Positions 32,670 through 43,555 of a stretch of DNA of 64,000 nt are shown in pieces (the stretch's first letter is position 1; the number at the start of each line of letters is the position of its first letter). Source of the stretch: Solicoccozyma terricola (Eukaryota; Basidiomycota; Tremellomycetes; Filobasidiales; Piskurozymaceae). The DNA is taken from NCBI GenBank assembly GCA_001600875.1, contig BCLD01000016.1, positions 771,785 to 835,784 on the forward strand, given 5' to 3'. The position numbers and the translations under genes were made by a program. The notes beneath the pieces were generated by a model. It did not search any database. It saw nothing but the letters and a program-made list of their open reading frames with translations, and had not been told where the DNA came from.

Positions 32670-34569
32670 ATGAGCAGACTCCGGAACTGCCGCTCCAATG
32701 AGAGGTACTACCCGGTCTGGCTCGGTCTCCTGCTTCTCATCTGCTTGGTGATCTACCATACGTCCGCCTGGAAACACCTGACACTCATCTCCCACAAGAT
32801 CGCTACACCGACTGGTTATCGTCCTCATGTTGGCCTAGGAGGCTATGCAGAGACACCCGCCGCAGTCGCAGATCACTTCCTAACGACACCTGATCCAGAG
32901 AGGAAGGATGTGCACGAGTGGAACGCGATCGCTCTACGAGATCTAGCGATCTGCATGGCGACCCGAACGTGTGGGCCGAATCAGCAGAAGGTGGCCATCG
33001 GGGCAGCGTATTGGTGGCAGGAGAGTGTGGTGTTGGGATGGAGGGGTGGAGAAGGAGTGTGGAGCAGCGCTATGGTGAGTAGGAGGTCGGTTGACTGGCA
33101 TCTATTGGACGCTTGACCCAACGTCATCGTGTGCACACAGTACCGGTCTTTACGGAATATGGGCTATACAGTCCTGATGACCCACACTTTAGGTTCGTTT
33201 GAAGTTGCTACCGCGAGGACGGGAACGAAGCATCCACTGACACGAATACACCGACTATTTACCACCAGATGAGACGCTACGAATGTATAGACAAATGCCG
33301 GACCTCGTCAGAGTCGTCATTCGAGACTATCATGGTGCGAGGGATCTCGCAGGTCTGCGTGATGACATTCCCGCTGACCCTTCTCCAACCCGGCTACAGA
33401 CGACATGAGTCGACCTGATTACTTTTTCAAAACCGAAAACAATCCGACCGGTATACCGCTTTGGAAATGTAAGGATATGCCCTGCCAACGTTTACCCACG
33501 GCGGCTAATCACTGATCGTTTGGGCCACCTCCTAGTCTTTGAGATGAAATTTTGGCCGGGCCCTGGCTCTGGCCCATTGTCAGGACCATGGACCATCACC
33601 GCGGAGAGACGTCCGTTCGAGGAGTCGACAGAGCAATATATCGGGTACGTTGTCCCTCGATATTGAGACGAATCGATTCTCATCAAATGCCCACTCGACG
33701 TCCTCAGCTATCCCATAGAGGACGACTGTGCGGCTATGCCATCCATCCCATTCGCTGAACGTCCCAACCGCGCATACCTGTACGCGAAACAACTAAGCTA
33801 CGCGTACAAGCACTTTGCTTGGGACAGGTCTTGGTTTGAAAAGCTCGCACAAGATGTTCCAGGATTAGAAATCGTCGGAGCGTTCGAGATCAACGAGCAT
33901 TATATGTGGGATCCGGAGGTGGATGGTCACTTTGAGGATGTCCCCGGTGGATTGAGAGGCGTCAAGAACATGGGTCCCATTGGTCCAGGGAGGTTTCTGG
34001 ATGAGTTGAGTCATAGTAAGGTGTTGTTTGGGATCGGATTCCCTATAGATGGGCCAAGCGCGTATTATGCGTTGTGCATGGTGAGTGGTTGATCGGTGGC
34101 CTCGTGTGACTCGATGCTGACTTGACTGGGTCACAGGGCGTGTCGTACATCAATCCGATAAGGCACTGGGCAGAAGATAAACCCGATCAGAAAGCACATT
34201 GGTCTTCCCAACATGACCAGTTGAAAGAGTACGATGCCCCGTGAGTTTCGTGTTGCTCCTCGATGGGCGGTTGTGCTTACAGGTAGCCCCTAAAGCATTG
34301 TATACAACGTACACGCTCGCGACTACGATGGCTTGGTCGCTGCGTTGAACGCTGCCATGACCCAGCCGAGCCCGAGGTGAGTGAAGTGCGCATGTGATAG
34401 CAACGATCAAATGACGAACTCCGCCCCATGAAGGACGCTACTCCCACTTATGAAGCAGCAAGCACACGAGGAGCGGATGGAAAATCTCATGGAGACGGAT
34501 TGGAAGACTCTTTGCGAGATCGAGTTGGACCAGCGCAAGGCTCAAGGACAACCGGCAAGTTCAAACTGA
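32670..34569 (+). CDS. GT18-like glycosyltransferase (MGAT5-related), copy A
   Basis: Type II membrane protein: a short basic N-terminus (MSRLRNCRSNERYY), one membrane anchor (WLGLLLLICLVIYHTSAW), then a lumenal catalytic region. The C-terminal donor-site motif SKVLFGIGFPIDGPSAYYAL followed by GVSYINPI parallels the FxGLGFPYEGPAPLEA / NPK motif of MGAT5-type beta-1,6-N-acetylglucosaminyltransferases (family knowledge). Other conserved blocks are YRSLRNMGYTVLMTH, PDYFFKTENNPTGIPLWK and QHDQLKEYDAPIVYNVHARD. Several exons; the last acceptor (ATGAAG then GACGCTACTC) was chosen because it restores frame into MKQQAHEERMENLMETDWKT and stops at 34569. The ATG at 32670 is preferred over 32559 because it directly precedes the anchor. 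Specificity is unknown; a related copy lies at 53760-56222. Confidence 0.72.
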
Positions 34570-35163
34570 ACAGCTGGATGGGGTCTTCGTGTGCTGATGG
34601 ATAGCGTTTTCCCTTAGTCGCCATATGTCCTCTGATTGGGCAGTAGCTGCGGTACGTCGTGCTCGAACGGCTTGCCCTGAACAATGCGTAGTCGACTATA
34701 CGGATGGGAAGTCATCTGTCAATAGCGAACGCATCCAGCCACGTTGACCTGTCGATGCCAGGACTGCAAGAACCGGACCGACAACAACTCCCGTCAATCG
34801 AGGTTGAACGGACGTTACAGGTCCACCATCGATATCCTGAGGGTCAAGTCGTCGTCGGGACTGGGAATTGATTAAACAGGCCAGCAAGTCATGGAACCGA
34901 AAGGATCGCCTGCCGCCTTCTGACGGATTCGCAACCGCATCCCTTGACAGTCTGATCAACATGGTCACACCGCGCTACTTTGCGGGTAGCAGCAGGCTCC
35001 GAGGCTATCGAACGCGACCATCCGTTGGCCGAGAAAACTTTCGGTTTGTCGGCGTGAAGGCTTCAACCTGAAATAGTGTCGTCGTCATGGGGCGTGAATC
35101 CGGGCAGGCATATAATTATACTATGCGGTATCCGTTGACCATAATCTTTACTGATTGGAAAAC
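34570..35163. other. Convergent intergenic region
   Basis: About 590 bases between GT18-like copy A (+) and the methyltransferase (-). No gene recognised. Confidence 0.45.
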
Positions 35164-36320
35164 TCATACGACCGTGACGGTCCACTGCATCAGCTTCGAT
35201 GTCGGTTGGTCCACAATCGAGTGAACTTCTCGAGGTATGCCATCGTCTTGAAGTTCGGCCCAGACAAGGACACTGGTACCAGGCTCCCCCGAGAGAGACC
35301 TAGAGGCAGGGAAGACTTCAACCTCCCATAACTCCTTCCATGTCTCGGGCGAGTGTCTGCAAGTCGATGACGGGTGAGCGAGGACAAGAGTGACAGGCGG
35401 TGGTCTCTCACCCGAACAAGTCGTCCACACCCCCCGTCCGCCTATTCCCTGCAACTTCCATCCCCTGGTGGCTGCCGAAGATGATGCTGCCAGCCTTGGG
35501 ACTCAGGACCCCCGCCAACTTCTTCGCTAGCTCCGCCTGGGCTTCCTTCCCAAAGAGGTGAAAGAAGGAGAAGGTCGAGATGCATCTGACATGTCCCGCC
35601 AGCGGGCTGAGAGATGTTAGGGAGCGCAGCGAAGGGGGAGGAGCCTGCGGGTGACCGGAGACTGGCGGGAGAATGGGTAGAACAGAAGGATCAAAGACGT
35701 CGCCCGCAAGTAAGGCGATGGGATTCGTCTCCTTGTCGCCATATAGCTTGTAACCTAGTTCGAACCATTCTACCCCAGAAGACAGTCAGTTGATGTTTGA
35801 CGGCCACGATGCTTGACGGTCGCGAAGCAAGGCACATGGCTCACCAGCTCTCAAATCAGATCCAATCACTCTAGCCGGATTCCACCCGTCAGCAACAAGC
35901 TTCCGGATATCCGTGCCGACAAAACAACCGAGGTCGACGTAGACTGCTAGAGGATCCTCGCGACCAATTGATAGGACTTGCGAGTAAGCGGGAGATGTCG
36001 CGGCTTTGAGCCTGCATGTTACATGGAGTGTAAGATGACTGTGGTGGCGTTAGCTCAAGCTCAAGCTCTACGTACGACAGGAACGCCCATCGCCGTATGC
36101 AAGGGTACGGCCAGGTAGCATACGCTTCCTTCTGGATCTGCTCCGCGTGTGCCCTCAAACCCTGGGCATTGTTCTGGTGGGTAGCTTGGAGAAAGAAGCG
36201 GAGCGCAGATGACGGTTCGGGCGACGACGAGTCAATCGGGAAAGGGAAGGGCACGTTAAGATCCTGGATGCTTCGGGGAGAATGCTCCCTATGCGTGACA
36301 GGGGGATCGAAGGCCTTCAT
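35164..36320 (-). CDS. SAM-dependent methyltransferase
   Basis: Class I methyltransferase of a family common in basidiomycetes. The first exon runs MKAFDPPVTHREHS to IRRWAFLS. After an intron come VYVDLGCFVGTDIRKLVADG (motif I, SAM-binding loop), VIGSDLRAEWFELGYKLYGD (acidic ribose-binding region) and LLAGDVFDPS. Later blocks are ISTFSFFHLFGKEAQAELAK, LAGVLSPKAGSIIFGSHQG and HSPETWKELWEVEVFP, ending LMQWTVTVV. Four exons, all with GT-AG borders near these points. Homologues often sit in secondary metabolite loci, but no backbone enzyme is nearby, so the substrate is unknown. Confidence 0.8.
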
Positions 36321-36998
36321 TGTCCAATGTCAGTCCAATGTCGAAGGACTTGTCGTGAAAACCGCTCGCCGATCGACAGCTGGCCACTCGATCGATTCCA
36401 AGACCCCCATGATCACTGGGGTCCCACCGGATCTCGCCGACCAACAGCTGCGCCGTTGATAACAATCCCCCCGCCCCCCCCTCTTCACATCCCTTGGCTA
36501 TATTGCCTGAGCAGAAACGTCATGTGTATTTCCCAGGCGTCAATGTACGGCAGATGGCTAGACCCTCGTTTCTTCCAAGGTGCTATTGTCAGCATGTAGG
36601 CAAGCATTAGACTGACGCCGCCTACAGATCCCGCTCCCGCGTCTGCGTACATATAGCTTCGATCTGGACAGGTAGGACCAGCCTGGACAATCGCTCAATG
36701 CTGATTGCCGTTCCCAAGCCAGGTGCCCCACCTCGGTTTTCAAATTCCCCCGATCCTAGGTGATGCCGGTCTATCAACTATTTGTGGTTTGATCGCGGAT
36801 GATGGAGCCCAGTTGCTAAAGATGGGTACCATACGTGCCTGCCCATGATGCATGTGAGCACCAGGTTTCCAGGGCTGGTGTCGTCTTGTCGACGTTTGAG
36901 GAATGTTATAATAACCGCTTGAAAACGCAATCCCTTCGGCCTCCATCCAAACCAACACCCCACACCGACCCAAAACTAAATCGAATCTCAAATACAAT
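36321..36998. other. Divergent intergenic region
   Basis: About 680 bases between the methyltransferase (-) and the Gly-rich gene (+). It has a small C-rich patch near 36467-36480. No gene recognised; should hold both promoters. Confidence 0.45.
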
Positions 36999-37953
36999 AT
37001 GGACAAGCTCAAGCAGATGGGAGAAAAGTACCTGCAAAACCAGAGCGGGAACAACCAAGACAGTAACCAGAATCAAGGTTCTGGCGGCTTCGATTCGTCC
37101 GGGAACCAAGGAAGTGGTAATCAAGGAGGTAAGATAACTATCCGCGCAGGGTTGGTATATTGCATGTTGACATCACCGTCTCTAGGCAACTTTGACTCCT
37201 CCAACCAGGGTGGAGGCGGAGGGTTTGGAGGTGATGGTCTGTTCAATTCTCCACGTCAGAGTCTACCGCCGGGCTGTCAAGCTAACAAGTATTGCGTTGT
37301 GCGATTTTGCAGACAATTCCAACCAAGGAGGCGGCTACGGTGGCAACCAAGGCGGCATGGGAGGTGGCACCGACAGTTCCAACCAAGGAGGAGGCTACGG
37401 TGGCAACCAGGGTGGCATGAGAGGTGGTACCGACAGTTCCAACCAAGGAGGAGGCTACGGTGGCAACCAGGGAGGAGGTTACGGTGGCAACCAAGGCGGG
37501 GTGGGAGGCGGCTATGACAGTTCCAACCAAGGAGGAGGCTATGGTGGGAACCAAGGTGGCATGGGAGGTGGCAATGACAACTTCGGTGGAGGCGGGGGAA
37601 ACATGGGTGGTGGTGAGTTGAGTGCTGTTTCATACGTTTGCCTATGTTCTGATCAGCTTTGTCATTCTGCGCACTCTGTTTCCTTCACCATTCCGTTTAT
37701 CTGATGACTACTTTGCAATTCACGATGTAGACCAGAGCGCCTTTGGCGGCCAGCAATCTGGTATGGGCGGGAATGACCAGTATGGTGGCAACTCTGGCGG
37801 TGATGGTGGCTTTGGCGGTGGTCAGGGCCAGCAGGGTGGTGGCGGTGGTTATGTGAGTCGTTTTTCACAACAAGCCATATCGATCGTTTGTACGATGTTG
37901 ATCTTTGAATATGTTCATCTCTACAGGGAGGAGGTGGTAATTCCAACTACTGA
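36999..37953 (+). CDS. Gly/Asn/Gln-rich tandem-repeat protein
   Basis: Five or six exons beginning MDKLKQMGEKYLQNQSG, a short amphipathic helix, followed by low-complexity text dominated by Gly, Asn, Gln, Ser and Tyr. The core repeats SSNQGGGYGGNQGGMGGGTD about four times with shorter partial units, then a QQSGMGGNDQYGGNSGG block and a GGGGNSNY end at 37953. There is no signal peptide or membrane segment. Composition resembles prion-like or stress-granule type proteins (inference from composition only). Every exon after the first carries the same composition, so exon skipping would only change repeat number where phases match. No family assigned. Confidence 0.7.
37313..37560 (+). repeat. 60-bp coding tandem repeat
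   Basis: Near-identical 60-base units (TTCCAACCAAGGAGG...GGTGGCATG) encode the 20-residue repeat of the Gly-rich protein; about four units with one shortened or expanded copy. Confidence 0.88.
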
Positions 37954-38244
37954 ATGCCCGTGTTTGCCTCGAAGAAAAATGATCGGTAGCATGCCGAAGC
38001 TTAGGAGTGTCAAAATAAATTTGTATATGAATGGAATTTGAACGTGCCGTTGTGGTAAAGAAGAGGCAGGCTGGGGTTGTTGAGGCGACATTCAAGATAG
38101 TTGGGTTGATTTGCAAAAGAATGTGAGAGTCTAGGATATCCCATCATGCGACATGACATGCTCGATACACTCGTCAGTTTCGTCGATACGTACTTGACCA
38201 CATCAAATGCGGGAGCCCAGGGTATTCCATTCCTAAGATACCAT

Positions 38245-39942
38245 TCAACAGCAGCTCTTCCCGCTACAAAGACCGTCTTCGACCTCGATCCTACAAAAAC
38301 AACTCGACTTGATCTCCACCTCGGCGATCGCAAGAGCCAACCTCAACTGAGGCTTCACAAGCGCTGCCTCTGCCTCCCTTCCAAGCTTGACCAAGCATTC
38401 GTGGTATCCATGCAGAGCCCAGACATTGTTTGGGTGCTGATGAGCTCGAGGCAAGCTCGCGTTGAAGCCGAGATCGGCGCCGTAAACATCAAGAGCCTCC
38501 TCGACGGCTCCTTGCTCGAGCTTGAGAGCGGCGTACGCGTGACGAATAGGCTGCATCCATGACCAGGGCTCGCCAAAGCCTAGAGAGTCATAGCGGGATA
38601 TGGACGTGCGAAGATGCTGGAATGCAACGTCGTAATTGCCCTTGCGATACTCGATTTCCCCATCTAACATGGCAGTTCCGACAGCGAGAACGTCGATGGC
38701 TTTGTTTGGAAAGATCATATGCGCAGGGGTGAGATTCTCTAGCGCCGCCAGATAAAGCTGTTGTTGCGCCAACGCGTTGGTGATGTCACCTGTAGCAGCG
38801 TAAGCGACTCCCTTGGAGTAATGAATTGTTGCAATGGTGATGGGAAAGAGCCCCGCATCCTCCGGAAGAGAAAGCGCCTTGATCTCCTCCCAACGGCCGA
38901 AACGAACAAGGACATGAGGTTTGACCATGAAGAATGACTCGAGGAAGTGTGCGAGAGGGCGAAGGACGTCGAGAGGGATCTGCGCTTCCAAAATATCAGT
39001 ATACTCGATGGCCTTTTTGAATTGCCCATTGAACATGGCTCCGTAGATGAGAAACCCGATGTTGTGGAGTCGGTAGAGAGCATAGAAATTGTTGCCCCCT
39101 CGGAGCGCAAAGTGTTTTCTGTCCGAGACGATCCCAAGTGCATTGGTGGCGATGACTCGGCGGTAGTCTCCGATGAGGAAATCGATGTGGGAGGGCATGT
39201 GATTGAGATGTCCGGCTTCAGGAATGAGGTGGATCAGGTGGTCCGATGTGGGTACAGCCTTTTCTGGGGTAGCGGACATCTCCATGAGGTGGATGTAGAA
39301 ATGGAGGATGCCTGGGTGCATCTTCGCTGCCTCCTCTTGGCTCTCCATGACATCCTCCAACACTCTCTGGATCTCAATTGCGTGTGATCCCTCCGCCGGC
39401 TTGCCGGTGTGAAGGTCCCAGAGCTTCCAGGGGGTCAAGACCATCATGGATTCGGCATAGATGGCTGCAATGTCGATATCGTTGGAAAAGGTTTTATATA
39501 CCTTGGCCATGGCGTGGTAGTAGGACTGATTCCATGCCGTATAGTCACGCGTGGTGAGGTCCGCTGGAAGACGTTCGCTTATGGCCTCGACGAGGGCTTG
39601 CTCGACTGGCGAAGCCTTGGATATGCGCCGCTGAGCGTTTTCCACGGCCCTCTTTATCTTGGGCAAGCAAGCATCGACCTCTCCCTCCGCGTACAACTCC
39701 CAAGTCTTGTTGTAGTTTGCCCCCAACGCATACGCAACTCCCCAATACGCCATGACGCATTCGGCATCCCATAACAGCGCTTGTTCGAAGCAGATGACCG
39801 CTTCCTCGTGGTTGAAAGCGTAGCACCATGTGAATCCTCGATCGAACCAGGCTTGGCATTCGGTAGACGTGGTGGTGACGGTGCGGTGGAAGGAGCCGAG
39901 GTCGAAGTAGGGCGTGGAAGGGGAGATGCGTTCGGACGTCAT
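38245..39942 (-). CDS. TPR-domain protein, intronless
   Basis: A 565-residue protein in one exon, which is unusual here. Helical repeats typical of TPR are seen as CQAWFDRGFTWCYAFNHEEA, CFEQALLWDAECVMAYWGVA, IHYSKGVAYAATGDITNALA and RHAYAALKLEQGAVEEALDV, ending near AALVKPQLRLALAIAEV, SSCFCR and a short tail. Conserved internal blocks are HPGILHFYIHLMEM and EAGHLNHMPSHIDFLIGDYR. Proteins of this layout occur in bacteria and fungi; the molecular role is unknown. A TATA-like stretch lies at about 39988-39994 on the plus strand, 45 bases upstream of the start. The lack of introns could reflect transfer or retroposition, but codon use does not look obviously different. Confidence 0.82.
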   Translation of the reverse strand: MTSERISPSTPYFDLGSFHRTVTTTSTECQAWFDRGFTWCYAFNHEEAVICFEQALLWDAECVMAYWGVAYALGANYNKTWELYAEGEVDACLPKIKRAVENAQRRISKASPVEQALVEAISERLPADLTTRDYTAWNQSYYHAMAKVYKTFSNDIDIAAIYAESMMVLTPWKLWDLHTGKPAEGSHAIEIQRVLEDVMESQEEAAKMHPGILHFYIHLMEMSATPEKAVPTSDHLIHLIPEAGHLNHMPSHIDFLIGDYRRVIATNALGIVSDRKHFALRGGNNFYALYRLHNIGFLIYGAMFNGQFKKAIEYTDILEAQIPLDVLRPLAHFLESFFMVKPHVLVRFGRWEEIKALSLPEDAGLFPITIATIHYSKGVAYAATGDITNALAQQQLYLAALENLTPAHMIFPNKAIDVLAVGTAMLDGEIEYRKGNYDVAFQHLRTSISRYDSLGFGEPWSWMQPIRHAYAALKLEQGAVEEALDVYGADLGFNASLPRAHQHPNNVWALHGYHECLVKLGREAEAALVKPQLRLALAIAEVEIKSSCFCRIEVEDGLCSGKSCC

Positions 39943-40245
39943 GGTGAGCAGTGATGCAGGATGGCCGGGAGGAGGTCAATGAGCGATGTATATAGCGTGC
40001 AGCACTGCAGTTATTGAGGAGCAGAAGATGCCATGGTCGTCGAGACGATGAGCATGCGATACAAGATGGAGTTGTCAAATATGTTTACCTAAGGCACCGA
40101 AAGGTTAGTCACCCGTAGGAGAGAGGAGAGAGAGATAGATATCCCATGGTCTTGTTACTTCCGCAGCCTCAGAGGCACGGCTCCGTATTCTCAAGGAAAC
40201 GGCGGACAGCACAAGGGTCGGACACCCGATAACCCCAGAGCGACG
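39943..40245. promoter_or_regulatory. Divergent promoter of the TPR and FAD monooxygenase genes
   Basis: About 300 bases between divergent starts. TATATA near 39989 serves the TPR gene. Both genes lack introns. Confidence 0.45.
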
Positions 40246-41571
40246 ATGTCAGCGATCCCGCTAAGAATCGCCATCATCGGTGCTGGCCCCGCCGGCTGCA
40301 CACTCGCCAGACTTCTCCTTACTCTCCCCCTCCCTACCCCAAGCACTCCTCGCCCCACAGTCCACATCTTTGAAGGCGAAGCATCAGCCGACATCCGCAG
40401 GCAGGGTGGCACTCTCGATCTTCACACTGCGACAGGACAGCAAGCACTCCGCGAATGCGGACTTTACGATGAATTCCTCGCCGAGGCTCGCTTCGACGGC
40501 GAGGCACTCACCGTCGCTGACAAGCGGTTTGTGACCTACCTCAAACTTGGCTCTTCCACTCATGACAACAATCACAACCGTGGCCGTCCGGAAATCGACC
40601 GCTCCGCTCTGCGGCGGATCTTGATAGAGTCATTGCCGGAAGGGTTGATTCAATGGGGGAGAAGACTTTGCAAGGTGGACGTGACATCGAAGGGGGATCT
40701 CGTGCTTCTATTCGAGCCCACTGCGGGCGGAAATCCTGCCGTCTCGTTCACATCGTCAGGTTACGATCTCATCGTAGGCGCCGACGGCGCCTTCAGCAAG
40801 GTACGGCCACTTGTCAGCGACACAGCACCCTTGTATAGCGGGATCTCAGGCTTTACATTTAACATCCCCACACCTGCGGATAAGGTTCCCGCCTTGCACG
40901 CAGCCGTAGCGGGCGGTTCGATCTTTTCATTTTCGGACGGACGCTCTCTCACTATTCAGCAGTTAGGGGAGGGTAAATTATATTGCAACGCGTGGGCAGT
41001 GCGTAGCGAGGACTGGCTCGACAACTTGCCATTTGACATCCAAGATGGGCAGGCGGTGAAAGCGGCACTATTGCGTGAATATGCTGACTGGGATCTGCGG
41101 CTTGTTGCTGCACTGGAAGCTGGCGACGAGAGTTCCTTCACGGGTCGCAAGCTGTGGATGCTTCCAGTGGGGATGACATGGCAAGGTAGGAAAGGTGTGA
41201 CGCTGATCGGGGATGCTGCACATCTGGCAACACCGTTTGCCGGCGAAGGTGTCAATATCGCGATGCAGGATGCGCAGAAACTAGCTCATGCGATCCTGGG
41301 CGATCTTTCTCTCCCCAACTATGATCCACGAACCGATCTCGCAGAGCGGGTTCGTACCTTCGAGTCCGAGATGTTTGACCGCGCAAAGGCCGTGCAGGAG
41401 CGAGCTTACGGCAACATGGTCGACATGTACTTCACCCCCGGAGCACCCAGGACAACAATCGAAAGATGGGTATTGCGAGGGTTGTCTGGCACTTTCAGCG
41501 GCTGGCAGCATGTACTCGCAGGTTGGATAGTGTATGCCGGTTATTTTATCTACAAGCTGTTCGTGTGGTAA
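40246..41571 (+). CDS. FAD-dependent monooxygenase, TetX-like
   Basis: Intronless gene for 441 residues. The Rossmann FAD site is RIAIIGAGPAGCTLARLLL near residue 8. The DG motif is LIVGADGAFSKVRPL near residue 175. The FAD-ribityl motif is LIGDAAHLATPFAGEGVNIA near residue 320, and REIDRSALRRIL-like text (RPEIDRSALRRIL) sits at the expected place. The gene ends with a C-terminal hydrophobic stretch (AGWIVYAGYFIYKLFVW) that may anchor it to a membrane. Family members hydroxylate aromatic or polyketide substrates; actual substrate unknown. TetX-like proteins are common in fungi and similarity does not imply drug resistance. Confidence 0.87.
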   Translation: MSAIPLRIAIIGAGPAGCTLARLLLTLPLPTPSTPRPTVHIFEGEASADIRRQGGTLDLHTATGQQALRECGLYDEFLAEARFDGEALTVADKRFVTYLKLGSSTHDNNHNRGRPEIDRSALRRILIESLPEGLIQWGRRLCKVDVTSKGDLVLLFEPTAGGNPAVSFTSSGYDLIVGADGAFSKVRPLVSDTAPLYSGISGFTFNIPTPADKVPALHAAVAGGSIFSFSDGRSLTIQQLGEGKLYCNAWAVRSEDWLDNLPFDIQDGQAVKAALLREYADWDLRLVAALEAGDESSFTGRKLWMLPVGMTWQGRKGVTLIGDAAHLATPFAGEGVNIAMQDAQKLAHAILGDLSLPNYDPRTDLAERVRTFESEMFDRAKAVQERAYGNMVDMYFTPGAPRTTIERWVLRGLSGTFSGWQHVLAGWIVYAGYFIYKLFVW

Positions 41572-41817
41572 CTCGTGTATCCGTGACGAGCTGTCCGAGG
41601 GGACGAATGAGTTCGCAACAATGCCAAGGGTGTCGAAAGGGGTACCGCCTGCCTTCATTCGTTCGACATCGTGACTTGTGAGGGTGATGGGCAAGGATGA
41701 TAATGTATAAAGATGCGTGTGGCAAATTAGTACCCTATTTGGCGAACGGCCATCTTCAATGAATTCAACACAATAAAAGCTATATCGACGCCACCTGTCG
41801 TCCAAGGAAGGGTCACA

Positions 41818-43081
41818 TCACTTGCCAACCGATGCCATGCCTGCAGCGTTGTACCTGAGGTTCGATGTTCCGTTTCCGGTCAGTAGCAACTACGCGCTGG
41901 AGCTGTCAGTCCGACTCACCGATCCCCAACCGGCTTGGCATCATTGATCAACTTCCTCAGCTCAGCCTCCTCTTCGTCGGTTAGATCGATGTCGGTTGCC
42001 GCCCAATTCTCTGCAAGACGGCTGGCGGTCTTTGTTCCGGGAATCGGGATAGCCCCCTGTCTGATCACCCAAGCCAAAGCGAGCTGAGCAGCAGTACACC
42101 CCTTCTTGGCAGCCAGCTTTTGAAACTCGTCGCCAATCCGGAGATTCTTTGGGAAATTCTCCTCGCTAAATCGAGGAATGGTACGGCGAAAGTCATTTTC
42201 GGGAAAGTCAGATGGCTTGCGGTATTGACCGGTGAGCATGCCTTTGCCGATGGGCGAGAATGCGACGACGGCCACCCCGAGTTCCTTGGCCGTGTCGAGA
42301 AGGCCATTTTCCTCCGGGTCAGTGTACCAGGGGGAGTATTCGATTTGAAGGGCGTCGATTTGGACGACTGGAAGCAGGGATAGTCACGTTGATATAGAGC
42401 GCCGGTATGTCTGGCGTGTCGCACTCACCTTCGCAAGCCTTTCTCAATGTCTCACTCCCACATTCGCTCAGACCAACATAGCGGCATTTGCCTTCTTCCT
42501 TGAACTTTTTGAGCTGGCCAGCCCATTCGCTGACGGGGGTCTTTGGATCGATTCGGTGAATGTAATAGAGGTCGGGCGTGGTGCCAAGCCTCTTGATGGT
42601 ACCTTCCATATACTCTCGCATCAAAGCCGGGCTGCCGTTTGCTCCCTTCATTGTCTTTGAATCCCAGTCGACCTGATGGCGCCGTTGTTAGCTTCTAAGT
42701 ACCCAACCACCACAGTTCCGCATTGTACTGACCTCGATGCCACATTTCGAAGCGATGAACACCTTTTCCCTCGCACCAGGGTTGGCTCGGAAAAAATCGC
42801 CGATCAATTGTTCATTGTGACCTGCGCCGTAGACCACAGCACTGTCCCAGAATGTACACCCCAGCTCGAGAGCTTTAGCCAGAGTCTTGTGGGATTCGGA
42901 ATCGACAGCTGCTCCGGGAGGTAAGGAGAATGACATTGCTCTGTCGCATGGGGGAGGAACGGGGGGGGGGGGGGGAATAGGACGCACGATCAGTGTCGAT
43001 CTGCGCGGATACAGTTATGCCGACTCACCCAAAGCCGGGAACGGGAACCCGAGTGTCTGCAAATGGTAGAGTCTTCACCAT
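41818..43081 (-). CDS. Aldo-keto reductase
   Basis: NADPH-dependent carbonyl reductase of the aldo-keto reductase superfamily, about 330 residues. Exon 1 encodes MVKTLPFADTRVPVPGFG. Catalytic tetrad residues are visible as CTFWDSAVVYGAGHNEQLIG (Asp and Tyr), VFIASKCGIE (Lys) and LYYIHRIDPKTP (His). Further blocks are YVGLSECGSETLRKA, LQIEYSPWYTDPEE, VAVVAFSPIGKGMLTGQYR and the cofactor site AIPIPGTKTASRLAENW. The small last exon encodes YNAAGMASVGK before the stop at 41818-41820. The first intron carries C14 upstream of its acceptor. Sequence is closest to yeast pyridoxal-reductase/YakC-type enzymes; substrate unknown. Confidence 0.88.
42961..42974. repeat. G14 run in the aldo-keto reductase intron
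   Basis: Fourteen G on the plus strand; in the gene sense it is C14 about 20 bases upstream of the GCGACAG acceptor. Confidence 0.92.
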
Positions 43082-43555
43082 GTTTGATGTGTGTTCTTGG
43101 AAGTTGTTGATGAGCTAGAATGATTTGAGGTCGAGTAGTCGCTCCTTTATACAGCGAACCCACTGCCCATCTATGCTGGTGCCCACCTCCACCTCCACCA
43201 TCTCGGTTTCGCCGCGCTGATCTGCTTCCGGCCACCACTGATCTTCGCACCTCCACTTCGCCGAGGCAACAGATTAGATACCGATGTTGAGCCGACAACC
43301 GTCTACAACCTGCAAGGATAGTCACCACGAAAACGTCCGTTGGGACATTGGTACTTCCATCCCCACCCACCCACAGATTTCGTTGCCAAGGCGAGAAAAG
43401 TAGATTCCCTAGTTTTGACACGATTCATGGCATACAAATAAAATTGGTTTCAAGGGAACAAAACCGCAACATCTTCCCACAAGTTGGCGTTACGCCCTTC
43501 TACCCACGTATCAGTCTCAGTACAACCGAGTGGAACGAAGTTAATAAATTCTATT
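43082..43555. promoter_or_regulatory. Aldo-keto reductase upstream region
   Basis: About 470 bases between the reductase start and the transporter pseudogene stop, both on the minus strand. TATAAAGG (minus strand, 43144-43151) lies about 65 bases upstream of the reductase start. No other gene seen. Confidence 0.5.

Noticed and set aside
38947..39387. Open frame antisense to the TPR gene
   Set aside because: Shadow of a long coding exon; no family text or promoter.
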